Source: Lamprocystis purpurea DSM 4197
Lineage (GTDB): Bacteria; Pseudomonadota; Gammaproteobacteria; Chromatiales; Chromatiaceae
Reading direction: 5' to 3'
Assembly: GCF_000379525.1 (NCBI RefSeq)
Contig: NZ_KB902498.1
Span: forward strand, 110,391-174,390
Length of the DNA: 64,000 bases
Shown: positions 27,368 to 38,682 of the stretch, piece after piece
Layout of the letters: every line of letters starts with the position of its first letter
How positions within the stretch are numbered: position 1 is the stretch's first letter
Notes under the pieces: generated by a model
Told to the model about the DNA's origin: nothing
Database searches by the model: none
The model's input: only the letters and a program-made list of their open reading frames with translations
Program-made: the position numbers and the translations under genes

Positions 27368-27450
27368 GCGCGCAGTTTACGGCAAGGTTTCGGTTGATTT
27401 CCACGTCTGATCCGGATAAATTGCCGGGCTCTATTTTTGGGAGATTCATG

Positions 27451-28215
27451 ATGCGCCAGCCACTGATTGCCGGTAACTGGAAGATGAACGGGACCAAGGC
27501 CAGCGTCGAGCGGCTCTTGGCCGATGTCGTCGCTGGCGCTGGTGCCATCCAGCGTAGCGAAGTCGCGGTTTGTCCGCCCTATCCGTTCCTGCAGATGGCC
27601 GCGCAGGCGCTGGCCGGCAGCAGTGTTCGTCTGGGTGCGCAGAACCTCAGCACCGAGGCGAGCGGCGCCTTTACCGGCGAGGTCGCCGGCCCCATGCTGG
27701 CCGAGTTCGGCTGCAAGTATGTCATCGTCGGCCACTCCGAGCGGCGGGCGATGTACGGCGAGGACGATGCGCTGGTCGCCAAGAAACTGGCCGCGGCGCA
27801 CGCGGCTGGCCTGACGGCGATCCTGTGTGTGGGCGAGACCTTGGAAGAGCGTGAGCGCGGCGACATGGAAAAGGTGGTTGGCGGCCAGATCGACGCGATC
27901 ATCCAGATCAGCGGGATCGGCGCCTTCGACGTCCTCGAAGTGGCTTACGAGCCCGTGTGGGCGATCGGCACCGGGAAGACGGCAACGCCCGCCCAGGCCC
28001 AGGAAGTCCATGCCTTCATCCGCAACCGGTTGGCCGGCCATAGTGCGCCGATTGCGGCGAAGACGCGCATTCTGTACGGCGGCAGCATGAAGGCCAGCAA
28101 TGCCCTGGAGTTGCTGTCCCAGCCGGATATCGACGGCGGCCTGATCGGTGGCGCCGCTCTGGTCGCCGCGGATTTCCTGGCGATCGCCAAGGCGGGCGAT
28201 ACCGCGGCGCAGTAG
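27451..28215 (+). CDS. tpiA: Triosephosphate isomerase
   Basis: The product is about 254 residues. Two adjacent ATGs (27448 and 27451) are possible. The second is favoured by spacing from GGGAGA and by the family start MRQPLIAGNWKMNGT. Catalytic features are Lys in GNWKMNG, His in VGHSERR, and the loop-6 region AYEPVWAIGTGKTATP with the catalytic Glu. It interconverts dihydroxyacetone phosphate and glyceraldehyde 3-phosphate in glycolysis, gluconeogenesis and the Calvin cycle. It is cytoplasmic. It is followed 77 bases later by secG, the common gammaproteobacterial order. Confidence 0.96.
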   Translation: MRQPLIAGNWKMNGTKASVERLLADVVAGAGAIQRSEVAVCPPYPFLQMAAQALAGSSVRLGAQNLSTEASGAFTGEVAGPMLAEFGCKYVIVGHSERRAMYGEDDALVAKKLAAAHAAGLTAILCVGETLEERERGDMEKVVGGQIDAIIQISGIGAFDVLEVAYEPVWAIGTGKTATPAQAQEVHAFIRNRLAGHSAPIAAKTRILYGGSMKASNALELLSQPDIDGGLIGGAALVAADFLAIAKAGDTAAQ

Positions 28216-28292
28216 CACGCGGTGCTCTGACCGGTTGTTTTGCGACACCGGTCAGATCATTGCCAACAGGATTATTTCCGAGCCCTGATGTT

Positions 28293-28925
28293 ATGCAGAC
28301 CATCCTGACCGTCGTTCAAGTGTTTCTGTCGCTCGGCCTGATCGGTCTGGTACTGATTCAGCACGGGCGCGGCGCCGATGCCGGCGCGGCCTTCGGGGCC
28401 GGGGCCTCGGCGACTGTCTTCGGCTCGCGCGGCTCGGGTTCGTTCCTGTCGCGTGCGACGGCGATTATTGCGGCCCTCTTCTTCCTAACCAGCATGGCAT
28501 TGGCGTATTATGCGGCCAAGGGCGGGAAGCCGGCGGGGTTGATGGAGTCGGTCGATGGAACTGTGGTCTCTGCTGAGGCGCCTATCCCGATTCCGGTCGA
28601 AAAGGCGACGCCTAAGCCGTCGCCCAAGCCGTCGCCCAAGCCGTCGGAAGTTCCGGTCGTCCCCGGCGTCGTTCCGGCATCGGATAGTTCGGATGTCCCC
28701 GCAATTCCGGGCATCGTTGCACCGGTAACAGCGGCGCCGCCGGTCGCCGATGTTCCACTGATCAAGGTGCCTGAGGCGGTCGCGCCGCCTGCACAGTCGC
28801 CCTTGCCGATCGAGGCGCAGCCGTCGGGAGACGTGCCGATGGTGCCGGCGCCGAAAGTGGAAGCGATTCCGGACGCGGTGCCCGCGGTCCCGGTCGGTGA
28901 CCCGGATGCGCCTCCGACAAAGTGA
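28293..28925 (+). CDS. secG: Preprotein translocase subunit SecG with long Pro-rich tail
   Basis: The product is 210 residues against about 110 for most SecG proteins. Residues 1-80 are standard SecG: a first membrane segment (ILTVVQVFLSLGLIGLVLI), the GRGADAGAAFGAGASATVFG loop and a second membrane segment (ATAIIAALFFLTSMALAYY). The remainder is an acidic, Pro/Ala/Val-rich tail with a triple PKPS repeat near residue 110 and several P-V-P and V-P motifs. It is presumably disordered; its side of the membrane cannot be fixed from sequence alone. SecG assists SecYEG in protein export. The gene precedes tRNA-Leu, as in E. coli. Confidence 0.92.
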   Translation: MQTILTVVQVFLSLGLIGLVLIQHGRGADAGAAFGAGASATVFGSRGSGSFLSRATAIIAALFFLTSMALAYYAAKGGKPAGLMESVDGTVVSAEAPIPIPVEKATPKPSPKPSPKPSEVPVVPGVVPASDSSDVPAIPGIVAPVTAAPPVADVPLIKVPEAVAPPAQSPLPIEAQPSGDVPMVPAPKVEAIPDAVPAVPVGDPDAPPTK

Positions 28926-28954
28926 TTTGACAGACCTGAGGTGAACAGTTTTTA

Positions 28955-29039
28955 GCCGACGTGGTGAAATTGGTAGACACGCTATCTTGAGGGGGTAGTG
29001 GCGTAAGCCGTGCCAGTTCGAGTCTGGCCGTCGGCACCA
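28955..29039 (+). tRNA. tRNA-Leu (GAG)
   Basis: This is a class II tRNA of 85 bases with encoded CCA. The acceptor stem GCCGACG pairs with CGTCGGC. The anticodon arm is CTATC-TTGAGGG-GGTAG, giving anticodon GAG. The variable arm follows, and the T-arm contains GTTCGAGTC. It sits between secG and nuoA, matching the secG-leuU linkage of enteric bacteria. Confidence 0.96.
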
Positions 29040-29048
29040 TCAAACCTA

Positions 29049-29084
29049 ACGGCATGTCACGCGAGTGACCTGCCGTTTTTTTTT
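29049..29084 (+). terminator. Intrinsic terminator after tRNA-Leu
   Basis: The 12-base arms ACGGCATGTCAC and GTGACCTGCCGT have one mismatch and close on a GCGA tetraloop. They are followed by nine T. It separates the tpiA-secG-tRNA unit from the nuo operon. Confidence 0.92.
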
Positions 29085-29216
29085 CGGTTTTCTAATCAGT
29101 TGAATGGCAATGCGTATCCCGCGTAGTTACTGTTGACTTAGTGCGCAATCGCACATTAGACTCGTCAGACAGAACCGTGAAACGCGAAAACATAACAACC
29201 ACGGTGCGGAGTGACA
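29085..29216 (+). promoter_or_regulatory. Likely promoter region of the nuo operon
   Basis: This 132-bp gap follows a strong terminator, so the nuo promoter should be here. A TTGACT at 29133-29138 is a good -35, but the element 17 bases on (TTAGAC) is a poor -10. A small palindrome GTGCG-CAAT-CGCAC (29141-29154) lies between them and could be an operator. The assignment is tentative. Confidence 0.4.
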
Positions 29217-29573
29217 GTGCTCGATAACTATCTTCCCATCCTGATCTTCATCATCGTCGCCGTGCTCGTGGGTGCCGGGGCGATGCTGCTTGGCGTCGTG
29301 CTTGGTCCGCGTCGCCCATACGCGGAGAAGGACTCGCCCTACGAGTGCGGCTTCGCGGCCTTTGAAAGCGCGCGCATGAAATTCGACGTGCGCTACTACC
29401 TGGTCGCCATCCTCTTTATTCTGTTCGACCTGGAGATTGCGTTCCTCTTCCCCTGGGCGATCGTGCTGGGCGATCTTGGGGTCTACGGATTGTGGGAGAT
29501 GGTCATCTTCCTGGCGATTCTGGTGGTTGGTTTTGTCTACGAGTGGAAAAGGGGGGCGCTGGAATGGGAATAG
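29217..29573 (+). CDS. nuoA: NADH-quinone oxidoreductase subunit A
   Basis: The product is 118 residues. The GTG at 29217 was preferred to the GTG at 29211 because GGAG at 29208-29211 is then correctly spaced. There are three membrane helices (residues about 7-28, 60-80, 88-108). The conserved [25 protein letters not shown] loop contains the Cys that lines the quinone site region. It is part of the membrane arm of complex I and the first gene of a complete nuoA-N operon. Its stop overlaps the nuoB start region by ten bases. Confidence 0.92.
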   Translation: MLDNYLPILIFIIVAVLVGAGAMLLGVVLGPRRPYAEKDSPYECGFAAFESARMKFDVRYYLVAILFILFDLEIAFLFPWAIVLGDLGVYGLWEMVIFLAILVVGFVYEWKRGALEWE

Positions 29574-30040
29574 AGGGCGTTCTCGAAAAAGGCTTCGTCA
29601 CGACGACAGCCGACCAACTGATCAACTGGGCGCGTACCGGCTCGATGTGGCCGATGACCTTCGGGTTGGCCTGCTGTGCGGTCGAGATGATGCACGCCGG
29701 CGCGTCGCGCTACGATCTGGACCGCTTCGGCATCGTCTTCCGGCCAAGTCCGCGCCAATCCGACGTGATGATCGTCGCCGGCACCCTGGTCAACAAGATG
29801 GCCCCGGCCTTGCGCAAGGTCTATGACCAAATGGCGGAGCCGCGGTGGGTGATCTCCATGGGTTCCTGTGCCAATGGCGGCGGGTATTACCACTACTCGT
29901 ACGCGGTGGTGCGGGGGTGCGACCGCATCGTGCCGGTGGATGTCTACGTTCCCGGTTGTCCGCCGACCGCCGAGGCCCTGTTGTACGGCATCCTCCAGCT
30001 CCAGAACAAGATACGCCGTACCAGTACCATCGCCCGCTGA
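29564..30040 (+). CDS. nuoB: NADH-quinone oxidoreductase subunit B
   Basis: The product is 158 residues. It holds the ligands of cluster N2: the adjacent Cys pair in [10 protein letters not shown], Cys in [14 protein letters not shown] and Cys in [14 protein letters not shown]2 passes electrons to quinone. The start ATG lies inside the 3' end of nuoA. It belongs to the peripheral-arm connecting module with NuoC, D and I. Confidence 0.96.
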   Translation: MGIEGVLEKGFVTTTADQLINWARTGSMWPMTFGLACCAVEMMHAGASRYDLDRFGIVFRPSPRQSDVMIVAGTLVNKMAPALRKVYDQMAEPRWVISMGSCANGGGYYHYSYAVVRGCDRIVPVDVYVPGCPPTAEALLYGILQLQNKIRRTSTIAR

Positions 30041-30065
30041 GCCCGTCCGCTTGTACCGAGGACCC

Positions 30066-30779
30066 ATGGCAATAGATACATCGATCCATAACGGCAGATG
30101 CGGCGCTTTGGCGACGGCTCTGGCCGCGCACTTGGCCGACCATGCGTGCGAGACCCTGATCGCGCATGGCGAGGTGACTTTGGTCGTCCCGGTCGGACAC
30201 TTGCTTCCGGTCTGTCGGATCCTGCATGATCACGCGGACTTCCGGTTCGAGCAGTTGATCGATGTCTGCGGGGTCGACTATGCGGCCTACGGTCAGGCCG
30301 AGTGGGAGACCGTGGAGGCTTCGAGCACGGGCTTCGGGCGCGGGGTCGATCGCGACCTCGACTTGGCGGTCGACGACCCGCAACGCTTCGCGGTGGTCTA
30401 CCACCTGCTGTCCCTGGCGCATAACCGGCGGCTGCGGCTGCGGGTCTACGCGGGCGGCAGCGCGCCCGTGGTGGATTCCGTCCTGCCGGTGTGGGCGTCG
30501 GCGAACTGGTTCGAGCGCGAGGCGTTCGATCTCTTCGGTATCCTCTTTCGCGGCCATCCGGATTTGCGCCGTATCCTCACTGACTATGGCTTCATCGGAC
30601 ACCCTTTTCGCAAGGACTTTCCCATTTCCGGCCATGTAGAGATGCGCTATGACCCGGTCCAGGGCCGCGTGGTCTACGAGCCGGTGCAGATCGAACCGCG
30701 CGTGCTGGTGCCCAAAGTGATTCGTGAGGATGGCCGCTACGCCGCGCACCAGCCGGCGCCGGGGGTGGGCAATGCCTGA
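30066..30779 (+). CDS. nuoC: NADH-quinone oxidoreductase subunit C
   Basis: The product is 237 residues. The family motif [39 protein letters not shown] is intact near residues 143-181. An unusual segment [26 protein letters not shown] (about 78-103) lengthens a loop relative to compact NuoC proteins. NuoC is separate here, not fused to NuoD as in E. coli. It is a structural subunit of the peripheral arm. The last codons overlap the nuoD start by eight bases. Confidence 0.94.
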   Translation: MAIDTSIHNGRCGALATALAAHLADHACETLIAHGEVTLVVPVGHLLPVCRILHDHADFRFEQLIDVCGVDYAAYGQAEWETVEASSTGFGRGVDRDLDLAVDDPQRFAVVYHLLSLAHNRRLRLRVYAGGSAPVVDSVLPVWASANWFEREAFDLFGILFRGHPDLRRILTDYGFIGHPFRKDFPISGHVEMRYDPVQGRVVYEPVQIEPRVLVPKVIREDGRYAAHQPAPGVGNA

Positions 30780-32031
30780 AATACGCAATTACACGCTGAA
30801 CTTCGGTCCGCAGCACCCGGCGGCTCATGGTGTGCTGCGACTGGTGCTCGAATTGGACGGTGAGGTGATCGAGCGCGCCGACCCCCACGTCGGCCTGCTG
30901 CACCGGGGAACTGAAAAGCTGGCCGAGACCAAGCCCTATAACCAAAGCATCGGCTACATGGATCGTCTGGACTATGTGTCCATGATGTGTAATGAGCATG
31001 GGTACGTGCGGGCCATCGAGAAACTGCTCGGCGTCGAGGTTCCGGAGCGCGCCCAGTACATCCGCACCATGTACGATGAGATCACCCGCATCCTGAACCA
31101 CCTGATGTGGCTCGGGGCCCATGGTCTTGACATCGGCGCCATGTCCGTCTTTCTGTACTGCTTCCGCGAGCGTGAAGACCTGATGGATTGCTACGAGGCG
31201 GTCTCCGGGGCGCGCATGCACGCCACCTACTACCGTCCCGGCGGGGTCTATCGGGACCTGCCGGGGCTGATGCCGCAATACCAGGCGGGCGGTACCAAGT
31301 GGCACAGCGGCAAGCACCAGGCCCAGCGCAACGACGCGCGCCATGGTTCGCTGCTGGACTTCATCGAGGACTTCACCAACCGCTTCCCGGCCTGTGTGGA
31401 CGAATACGAGACCCTGCTCACCGACAATCGTATCTGGAAGCAGCGCACGGTCGGGATCGGCGTGGTTTCTCCGGAGCGGGCGCTGCAACTGGGTTTCACC
31501 GGTCCGATGTTGCGTGGTTCCGGCGTGGGGTGGGATCTGCGCAAGAAGCAGCCCTATGCCGCTTATGCGCTGATGGATTTCGATATCCCGGTCGGGGTCA
31601 ATGGCGACAGCTATGACCGCTACCTGGTGCGCGTCGAGGAGATGCGCCAATCCAACCGCATCATCCGTCAATGCGTGGATTGGTTGCGCACCCACCCTGG
31701 GCCGGTCGCGGTGGATGATCATAAGGTGATGCCGCCGAGCCGTGAGGCCATGAAAGAAGACATGGAAGCCCTGATCCACCACTTCAAGCTGTTTACCGAA
31801 GGCTACTGCACCCCGCCCGGCGAGGTGTATGCCGCGGTGGAAGCGCCGAAGGGCGAGTTCGGCTGCTACATCATCTCCGATGGCGCCAACAAGCCTTATC
31901 GGCTCAAGGTCCGTGCCCCCGGATTCCCCCATCTGGCCGCGCTCGATGAGATGGCCAGGGGCCATATGCTCGCGGATGTCGTGGCCATTATCGGGACTCT
32001 GGATATCGTATTCGGGGAGATCGATCGCTGA
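30772..32031 (+). CDS. nuoD: NADH-quinone oxidoreductase subunit D
   Basis: The product is 419 residues. The start [24 protein letters not shown] is typical. The quinone-site His lies in [10 protein letters not shown], and the conserved [17 protein letters not shown] and [15 protein letters not shown] segments follow. It descends from the hydrogenase large subunit but lacks the metal-binding Cys pairs, as expected. With NuoB it forms the quinone reduction site. ATG and TGA overlap by one base with nuoE. Confidence 0.96.
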   Translation: MPEIRNYTLNFGPQHPAAHGVLRLVLELDGEVIERADPHVGLLHRGTEKLAETKPYNQSIGYMDRLDYVSMMCNEHGYVRAIEKLLGVEVPERAQYIRTMYDEITRILNHLMWLGAHGLDIGAMSVFLYCFREREDLMDCYEAVSGARMHATYYRPGGVYRDLPGLMPQYQAGGTKWHSGKHQAQRNDARHGSLLDFIEDFTNRFPACVDEYETLLTDNRIWKQRTVGIGVVSPERALQLGFTGPMLRGSGVGWDLRKKQPYAAYALMDFDIPVGVNGDSYDRYLVRVEEMRQSNRIIRQCVDWLRTHPGPVAVDDHKVMPPSREAMKEDMEALIHHFKLFTEGYCTPPGEVYAAVEAPKGEFGCYIISDGANKPYRLKVRAPGFPHLAALDEMARGHMLADVVAIIGTLDIVFGEIDR

Positions 32032-32558
32032 TGAGTTTTCGCAACGCCCCCTTAGGTGTGATTCACGACCGGGACAAGTCGACCCTGTTCACGTCCGAGA
32101 TCCGTGCCGCGATCGACACCCATATCGCCAAATACCCGCCGGAGTGGAAACAATCCGCTGTGATGCCGGCCCTGACGCTCGTCCAGGAGGCGAATGGCGG
32201 TTGGTTGACGCGTGACCTGATGGACGCGGTCGCCGTTTACCTGGATATGCCGGAGGTCGCCGTCTATGAGGTCGCGACCTTCTACAGCATGTATGATCAG
32301 ACGCCGACCGCGAAGCATAAAGTCTGTGTCTGCAACAGCATTTCCTGCATGCTGAACGGCTCCGAGGAATTGATTCATCACATCGAGCACAAGTATCAGG
32401 TCAAGCCGGGTCAAACCACCGCGGACGGCCGTTTCACGTTCAAAGAAGCGGAGTGCCTGGGAGCCTGCCGGGACGCACCGGCGGTGCTGATCGGCAAGAC
32501 CTACTACGAACATCTGACGCCGGATGCCTTGGACCGGTTGATCGAGGGGCTCGAGTAA
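32031..32558 (+). CDS. nuoE: NADH-quinone oxidoreductase subunit E
   Basis: The product is 175 residues, thioredoxin-like. The [2Fe-2S] cluster N1a ligands are visible as CNSISC in the [13 protein letters not shown] segment and as CLGAC in [13 protein letters not shown]. It is part of the NADH dehydrogenase module with NuoF and NuoG. The start overlaps the nuoD stop. Confidence 0.96.
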   Translation: MSFRNAPLGVIHDRDKSTLFTSEIRAAIDTHIAKYPPEWKQSAVMPALTLVQEANGGWLTRDLMDAVAVYLDMPEVAVYEVATFYSMYDQTPTAKHKVCVCNSISCMLNGSEELIHHIEHKYQVKPGQTTADGRFTFKEAECLGACRDAPAVLIGKTYYEHLTPDALDRLIEGLE

Positions 32559-32563
32559 CCATC

Positions 32564-33847
32564 ATGGCGGCACAACAGAATACGGTTTGCTTCCGCACCA
32601 TGCATCTGCCCGCGGCCGAGCGCTTTACCCTGGCGGCCTATCGCAGTCTGGGCGGCTATGTGCAATGGGAGCGCATCCTGCGTGAAAAGCTGGACCCGGC
32701 GACCCTGATCGAGGAACTCAAGCTGTCCAATCTGCGCGGTCGCGGCGGCGCCGGCTTTCCGACCGGGCTGAAATGGAGTTTCATGCCGCGCAGCGCGCCG
32801 GGTCAGAAATACATCGTCTGTAACTCAGACGAGGGCGAACCCGGCACCTGCAAAGACCGGGACATCCTGCGCTACAACCCCCACCAGTTGATCGAGGGGA
32901 TGGCGATCGCCGGCTATTGCATCGGCGCCACGGTCGGTTACAACTACATCCGCGGTGAGTTCTACGAGCCCATCGAGCGCTTCGATGGCGCACTGCAGGA
33001 GGCCTATGCCGCCGGGCTGGTTGGTCGCGATATCCTGGGCTCCGGGGTGGACTTCGATCTATTTACCCATTTGGGCGCGGGGGCCTACATCTGCGGCGAG
33101 GAGACGGCGCTGCTGGAGTCGATTGAAGGCAAGAAAGGGCAGCCGCGTTACAAGCCGCCCTTCCCGGCGCAGGTGGGTCTCTACGGCTGTCCAACCACGA
33201 TCAACAATACCGAATCGCTGGCCTCGGTGCCGGTGATACTGGAGAAGGGCGGCAAGTGGTTCCTGGAGCAGGGACGGCCCAATAATGGCGGGCTCAAGCT
33301 CTTCTCCATCACCGGGCATGTGAATAATCCGTGCAATGTCGAGGTCCCGCTGGGCACGCCGTTCCGGGACCTGCTGGCAATGGCCGGCGGGGTCAAGGAC
33401 GGAAAAGGGCTCAAGGCGGTGATCCCGGGCGGATCCTCGGTGCCGGTGGTGCCGGGCGAGATCATGATGCAGACCGACATGGACTATGACAGCATCGCCA
33501 AGGCGGGGTCGATGCTGGGCTCGGGGGCGGTGATCGTGATCGCCGAGGGCACCTGCATGGTGAAGGTCCTGGCGAACCTGTCCAATTTCTATATGCACGA
33601 ATCCTGTGGTCAGTGTACCCCCTGCCGGGAGGGTACGGGCTGGCTGGCGCGGGTGGTAGGGCGCATTGCCGCCGGTCAGGGTCGCGCACCGGACTTGGAC
33701 CTGCTCGAGAGTGTCGCCGGCCGTATCGGCGGGCGCACCATCTGTGCTTTGGGCGACGCCGCGGCGATGCCGGTGCAGAGTTTCCTCAAGCATTATCGGG
33801 CCGAGTTCGCGCACCTGATCGAGCACGGAGTCAGTCAGGCGGCCTGA
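32564..33847 (+). CDS. nuoF: NADH-quinone oxidoreductase subunit F
   Basis: The product is 427 residues. The FMN/NADH-binding stretch [15 protein letters not shown] is near residues 57-71, with [14 protein letters not shown] after it. The [4Fe-4S] N3 ligands are [12 protein letters not shown] plus the Cys in GRTICALGD near the C terminus. This subunit oxidises NADH. A spacer of about 190 bases separates it from nuoG, the longest gap in the operon, with no gene in it. Confidence 0.96.
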   Translation: MAAQQNTVCFRTMHLPAAERFTLAAYRSLGGYVQWERILREKLDPATLIEELKLSNLRGRGGAGFPTGLKWSFMPRSAPGQKYIVCNSDEGEPGTCKDRDILRYNPHQLIEGMAIAGYCIGATVGYNYIRGEFYEPIERFDGALQEAYAAGLVGRDILGSGVDFDLFTHLGAGAYICGEETALLESIEGKKGQPRYKPPFPAQVGLYGCPTTINNTESLASVPVILEKGGKWFLEQGRPNNGGLKLFSITGHVNNPCNVEVPLGTPFRDLLAMAGGVKDGKGLKAVIPGGSSVPVVPGEIMMQTDMDYDSIAKAGSMLGSGAVIVIAEGTCMVKVLANLSNFYMHESCGQCTPCREGTGWLARVVGRIAAGQGRAPDLDLLESVAGRIGGRTICALGDAAAMPVQSFLKHYRAEFAHLIEHGVSQAA

Positions 33848-34038
33848 TCGTTCCGAATCGCGGTAGCAATCCCGGTTCCTGGCCGGGTCCTGAGGCTGGC
33901 GGGCAGTGCGCCCGCGAGCGGTGAAGAAACGCGGGGTGGTCCGGCACGGTTGCGGAACACCCCATACCCTTCGGAGTTGTGCCGCATTGGGGCGCGGGTT
34001 CGCGTGACCCGGCGTGCGGCGCCGACTGAGAGACCGGA

Positions 34039-36414
34039 ATGACGGATAAGCTTACCATCGAGATCGACGGTCGCGCCTGCGAGGCGGCGCCGGGCGAGAT
34101 GATCATCGCGGTCGCGGACCGTGAGGGTATCGCGATCCCGCGTTTCTGCTATCACAAGAAGCTCTCCATCGCTGCCAACTGCCGGATGTGTCTGGTGGAA
34201 GCGGAGCAGGGCGGGCGTCCGTTCCCCAAGCCGGTGCCGGCCTGCGCCACTCCTGTTGGCCCCGGCATGAAGGTGCAGACCCGTTCCCCCAAGGCCATCG
34301 AGGCTCAACAGGGGACCATGGAGTTTCTGCTGATCAACCACCCGCTGGACTGTCCGATCTGCGATCAGGGCGGCGAGTGTGAGTTGCAGGATGTCGCCAT
34401 GGGCTACGGGGACGGCCTGTCGCGCTACAGTGAGGGTAAGCGCGTCGTCATGGACGAGGATTTCGGTCCCCTGATCGCCACCGAGATGACCCGATGTATT
34501 CACTGCACCCGCTGCGTGCGCTTCGGGGCCGAGATCGCCGGGGTGCGTGAACTGGGAGCGACCGGGCGCGGCGAACACATGCGCATCGGAACCTATGTCG
34601 CCCACACCATTGCCCACGAGTTATCGGGCAATATAATCGACCTGTGTCCGGTGGGTGCCCTGACCTCCAAACCCTACCGCTTCACCGCGCGTGCCTGGGA
34701 ACTGACCGAAGCGGACAGCATCGCCCCGCACGACGGGGTCGGCTCGAATGTGCAGCTCCATATTCGCCGCGGTCAGGTCATGCGCGTCCACCCGAGGGAC
34801 AACGAGGCGGTCAACGAGACCTGGATTTCGGACCGCGACCGGTTCAGCTATGCGGGACTGCACGCGGCGGACCGGCTGACGCACCCGCTGGTGCGGCGTG
34901 ACGGCGCCTGGGTCGCGGTTGAATGGACCGAGGCGCTGACGCTGGTGGCCGAGCGGCTCAAGGCCGCCGACGCCGCCCGGACCGGCTGGCTGATCGCGCC
35001 CAATGCGACCTTGGAAGAGATGTATCTGGCGCAGGCGCTCGCGCGTGCGCTGGGTTGTCCGAATATCGATCACCGTCTGCGTCAGCGTGACTTCCGCGGC
35101 GATAGCGCGGATCCGCTGCTGCCCTGGCTCGGGGTGCGTATCGAGGAACTGCAGTCGCGCGAGGGCGTCCTGCTGATCGGCAGCGATATCCGCCCGGAGC
35201 AGCCGATGCTTGCGCACCGCCTGCGCAAGGCGGTCCTGGCTGGCGGTCGGTTGGCCCTGGTCAACCCCTATCGACTCGACTTGACTCACCCCGCCACCCA
35301 ATTGGTCGTCAATCCCGATGGGATGGTCGACGCCTTGATCGGCATCGCCGGCGCGCTGGACGCCAGGGTGACCGGGCCGCTACGCGATCGGATCGCCCGC
35401 GTTGCCCCGACACCGACGCAGCAGGCGGTTGCCGCGTCGCTCAAGGCCGCCGGCGCCAACGGCAAGGGTCTCGTCCTGCTGGGTGCGCTGGCCGCGGCCC
35501 ACCCGGACTTCACGGTGCTGAAGGCGCTGTCCTATGCCATTGCCGCGGCGAGCGGTTGCCAGGTGGGCTATCTGCCGACCGCGGCCAACAGCGTCGGCGC
35601 CGCGCTGGCCGGAGCCTTGCCGCAGGTGGGGCCGGGCGCCCGACCGGCCGGTCAGGTTGGTCTTCCGGTCGCTGAGATGCTGGCCGCGCCCTGTTCGACC
35701 CTGGTCCTCTGGGGGCTGGAGCCGGACCTGGACCTGGGCAATCCGGCCCAGGCCATGGCGGCACTCGGCCAGGCGGACTGCGTGATTGCGGCCAGCGCCT
35801 TCCGCTCGCCCGCGCTGGAAGCGGTCGCGCAGGTGATGCTGCCCATCGGCGCCTTTACCGAGACCTCCGGCACCTATGTCAACGCCGACGGCGTCTGGCA
35901 GAGTTTCCAGGGTGCGGTGGCACCGCCGGGAGAGGCCCGGCCCGGTTGGAAGGTGCTGCGCGTCCTGGGGAACCTGCTGGCGCTTCCTGGTTTCGAGTAC
36001 AGCGATACGGCGGCTGTCCGCGCCGAATTGGCGGCCTGCTGTGAGGGTGTCCAGCCCGACAATACTCCGGCGGGTGATCTCAGTGGGGTGCCGCCGGTCG
36101 GGGTCGGGGCGGGACTGATGCGCATCGGCAATGTACCGATCTATGCACTCGATGGCTTGGTCCGCCGGTCACCCGCGCTCCAGCGCACCCCCGCCATGGG
36201 CGCCTTCAGTGTCTCGTTGCACCCGGAGCAGGCGTCCGCCCTGGGTCTGACGGACGAGGATCACGTGGAGGTTCGACAAGGCGAGGTCGGGGTACGCGCC
36301 CCGGTCATCCTGGATGATCGGATTCCCCTGGGCTGCGCGCGAATCCCGGCCGGGGTCGCGGGCAGCGAGTCTCTGGGCGATCAGATCGCCCCCGTCAGCA
36401 TGACCAAGGCCTGA
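34039..36414 (+). CDS. nuoG: NADH-quinone oxidoreductase subunit G
   Basis: The product is 791 residues. N-terminal cluster ligands are all visible: the [2Fe-2S] N1b set ([24 protein letters not shown]), the His/Cys-bound N5 set ([18 protein letters not shown]) and the N4 set ([16 protein letters not shown] and a later DLCPVGAL). The large C-terminal part resembles molybdopterin oxidoreductases but is divergent, as in other NuoG. In the middle-to-C-terminal half the sequence is very Ala/Gly/Pro-rich. The extra N7 cluster ligands of E. coli are not evident. Confidence 0.94.
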   Translation: MTDKLTIEIDGRACEAAPGEMIIAVADREGIAIPRFCYHKKLSIAANCRMCLVEAEQGGRPFPKPVPACATPVGPGMKVQTRSPKAIEAQQGTMEFLLINHPLDCPICDQGGECELQDVAMGYGDGLSRYSEGKRVVMDEDFGPLIATEMTRCIHCTRCVRFGAEIAGVRELGATGRGEHMRIGTYVAHTIAHELSGNIIDLCPVGALTSKPYRFTARAWELTEADSIAPHDGVGSNVQLHIRRGQVMRVHPRDNEAVNETWISDRDRFSYAGLHAADRLTHPLVRRDGAWVAVEWTEALTLVAERLKAADAARTGWLIAPNATLEEMYLAQALARALGCPNIDHRLRQRDFRGDSADPLLPWLGVRIEELQSREGVLLIGSDIRPEQPMLAHRLRKAVLAGGRLALVNPYRLDLTHPATQLVVNPDGMVDALIGIAGALDARVTGPLRDRIARVAPTPTQQAVAASLKAAGANGKGLVLLGALAAAHPDFTVLKALSYAIAAASGCQVGYLPTAANSVGAALAGALPQVGPGARPAGQVGLPVAEMLAAPCSTLVLWGLEPDLDLGNPAQAMAALGQADCVIAASAFRSPALEAVAQVMLPIGAFTETSGTYVNADGVWQSFQGAVAPPGEARPGWKVLRVLGNLLALPGFEYSDTAAVRAELAACCEGVQPDNTPAGDLSGVPPVGVGAGLMRIGNVPIYALDGLVRRSPALQRTPAMGAFSVSLHPEQASALGLTDEDHVEVRQGEVGVRAPVILDDRIPLGCARIPAGVAGSESLGDQIAPVSMTKA

Positions 36415-36427
36415 GGAGTCGAAGCCA

Positions 36428-37462
36428 ATGATCGAGCTTTGGAATATGCTGCCGCTGGTGATCCAGATCCTGCTGAAGATCATCGCGATCGTGCTCCCGC
36501 TGCTGGGCCTGGTGGCCTACTACACCCTGGCCGAGCGCAAGGTCATCGGCTATATGCAAGTGCGCATCGGGCCGAACCGGGTGGGTTGGCGCGGTTCGCT
36601 GCAGCCCATCGCGGACGCGGTGAAGCTGATGATGAAGGAGATCGTGTTGCCCGCGAAGGCCGACAAGACGCTCTTTCTCATTGCCCCACTGCTGTCACTG
36701 ACGCCCGCACTGGCGGCCTGGGCGGTGTTTCCATTCGATGCCGGCCTGGTACTCGCCGACATCCACGCCGGTTTGCTCTATATTCTTGCCCTGACGTCCC
36801 TGGGGGTCTACGGGATCATCATCGCCGGCTGGGCCTCGAATTCGAAATATGCCCTGCTCGGGGCCATGCGCTCGGCGGCGCAGATCGTCGCTTATGAGAT
36901 TGCCATGGGCTTTGCGCTGGTGGGCGTGCTGGTGGCCGCGGGGAGTCTCAACCTGGGCGAGATCGTCGCCGCGCAAAGCGGGAATGTCTTCACCTGGTTC
37001 TGGCTGCCGCTGTTGCCCCTGTTTGGCGTCTACGTGATCTCGGGGGTGGCCGAGACGAATCGTGCTCCGTTCGACGTGGCCGAGGGTGAGTCGGAGATCG
37101 TTGCCGGGTTCCATGTGGAATACTCGGGTATGGCCTTCGCGGTGTTCTTCCTGGCCGAGTATGCCAACATGATCCTGATCTCCGCGTTGACGGCGATCCT
37201 GTTCATGGGTGGCTGGCTGTCGCCTCTGCCGCAGGCCTGGGCATCCGGGGTCTTCCTGCTGGATGACGGCTTCCACTGGCTGTTGCTCAAGACATTCTTC
37301 TTCATGTTCCTGTTCCTGTGGCTGCGCGCAACCTTTCCGCGCTACCGCTACGATCAGATCATGCGTTTGGGGTGGAAGGTCTTCATCCCGATTACGATCG
37401 TCTGGATTCTCGTGGTCGCCGTCGGCGTGGTCGCGAAAATGCCGCCTTGGTGGTCCGCTTGA
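36428..37462 (+). CDS. nuoH: NADH-quinone oxidoreductase subunit H
   Basis: The product is 344 residues with eight or nine membrane helices. The signature [20 protein letters not shown] (residues about 36-55) and the acidic quinone-channel loop [24 protein letters not shown] (about 214-237) are intact. It joins the peripheral and membrane arms and forms the entry to the quinone chamber. It follows nuoG after 13 bases. Confidence 0.96.
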   Translation: MIELWNMLPLVIQILLKIIAIVLPLLGLVAYYTLAERKVIGYMQVRIGPNRVGWRGSLQPIADAVKLMMKEIVLPAKADKTLFLIAPLLSLTPALAAWAVFPFDAGLVLADIHAGLLYILALTSLGVYGIIIAGWASNSKYALLGAMRSAAQIVAYEIAMGFALVGVLVAAGSLNLGEIVAAQSGNVFTWFWLPLLPLFGVYVISGVAETNRAPFDVAEGESEIVAGFHVEYSGMAFAVFFLAEYANMILISALTAILFMGGWLSPLPQAWASGVFLLDDGFHWLLLKTFFFMFLFLWLRATFPRYRYDQIMRLGWKVFIPITIVWILVVAVGVVAKMPPWWSA

Positions 37463-37481
37463 TGTCGCGGGGGAATGACCG

Positions 37482-37973
37482 ATGCTGAAGACCGCGCGTG
37501 CCTATGTGCAGAGCCTGCTCCTGTTCGAGCTGTTCAAAGGGATGCAGTTGACCGGTGCTTATCTTTTCAAGCGTAAGTTCACCGTTCAGTATCCGGAGGA
37601 GCGGGCGCCGATTTCGCCGCGGTTCCGGGGGCTGCATGCCTTGCGCCGCTACCCGAACGGTGAAGAGCGCTGCATCGCCTGTAAGCTGTGCGAGGCGACT
37701 TGCCCGGCCCTGGCGATCACCATCGAGGCCGAGCCTCGCGCCGATGGATCGCGGCGCACCACGCGCTATGACATCGATTTGTTCAAGTGCATCTACTGCG
37801 GCTTCTGCGAGGAGTCCTGTCCGGTGGACTCGATCGTCGAAACCGGTATTTACGAGTATCACTTCGAACAGCGCGGCGAGAACATTATGACCAAGGAGAA
37901 ACTGCTCGCCGTCGGCGACCAGTACGAGGCGCAGATTGCCGCGGCGCGGGCCGCGGATGCGCCGTATCGCTAG
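37482..37973 (+). CDS. nuoI: NADH-quinone oxidoreductase subunit I
   Basis: The product is 163 residues. Two [4Fe-4S] motifs are seen, [12 protein letters not shown] and [12 protein letters not shown], which bind N6a and N6b and relay electrons to N2. The amphipathic N-terminal helix ([19 protein letters not shown]) contacts the membrane arm. Its start is 19 bases after nuoH. Confidence 0.97.
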   Translation: MLKTARAYVQSLLLFELFKGMQLTGAYLFKRKFTVQYPEERAPISPRFRGLHALRRYPNGEERCIACKLCEATCPALAITIEAEPRADGSRRTTRYDIDLFKCIYCGFCEESCPVDSIVETGIYEYHFEQRGENIMTKEKLLAVGDQYEAQIAAARAADAPYR

Positions 37974-38056
37974 CCGGGATAGCGGACCGACCAGAACCTG
38001 TATAGCGCACGATCCCGATCTTCCTTGTGACTGAACACTAGCTTTCGGATGCATCC

Positions 38057-38677
38057 ATGGGCTTTGAGAAATTTCTTTTCTACTGCTTCGCGGCCATCAC
38101 CGTGGCGGCCGCGGCGATGGTGATCACGCGGCGCAATCCGGTCCATGCGGTGCTGTGGATGGTGGTCGCCTTCGTCAGCAGCGCGGCGCTGTGGCTCCTG
38201 CTGGAGGCCGAGTTCCTGGGGATTGTCCTGGTGCTCGTCTATGTGGGTGCGGTGATGGTGCTGTTCCTGTTCGTCGTCATGATGCTGGACATCGATATCG
38301 CGACACTGCGGGCGGGGTTCATCAAATACCTGCCGGTTGGGGCCCTGGTGGCCACGGTCATGCTGGTGGAGATCGTGCTGATCGTGGGCCCCGGCAACTT
38401 TGGTCTGGATGTCTTCCCCGCGCCGCCGGCCGCCGGGGTCGAGGTCAATAACACGCGTGACCTGGGGATGATGCTCTACACCGTCTATGTCTATCCCTTC
38501 GAACTGGCGGCGGTGATCCTGCTGGTGGCGATCGTGGCGGCGATTCGGCTCACCCTGCGTCACCGGACCGACACCAAGTTCATCGACCCGGCCCGCCAGG
38601 TCGAAGTGCGCAAAGGGCCGGACCGCATCCGGATCCTGAAGATGCCTGCTGTGGTCGAAGCCGAAACCCAGGAGTAG
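38057..38677 (+). CDS. nuoJ: NADH-quinone oxidoreductase subunit J
   Basis: The product is 206 residues with five predicted membrane segments. The conserved helix-3 region [30 protein letters not shown], which carries the pi-bulge, is present. A hydrophilic C-terminal tail of about 35 residues follows the last helix. It is part of the E-channel region of the membrane arm. An 83-base gap separates it from nuoI, and it is followed closely by nuoK. Confidence 0.94.
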   Translation: MGFEKFLFYCFAAITVAAAAMVITRRNPVHAVLWMVVAFVSSAALWLLLEAEFLGIVLVLVYVGAVMVLFLFVVMMLDIDIATLRAGFIKYLPVGALVATVMLVEIVLIVGPGNFGLDVFPAPPAAGVEVNNTRDLGMMLYTVYVYPFELAAVILLVAIVAAIRLTLRHRTDTKFIDPARQVEVRKGPDRIRILKMPAVVEAETQE

Positions 38678-38682
38678 CCGCC

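Noticed and set aside
33848..34038. A small gene or regulatory RNA between nuoF and nuoG
   Set aside because: The 190-base spacer contains only weak, short hairpins and no coding frame with a ribosome site.
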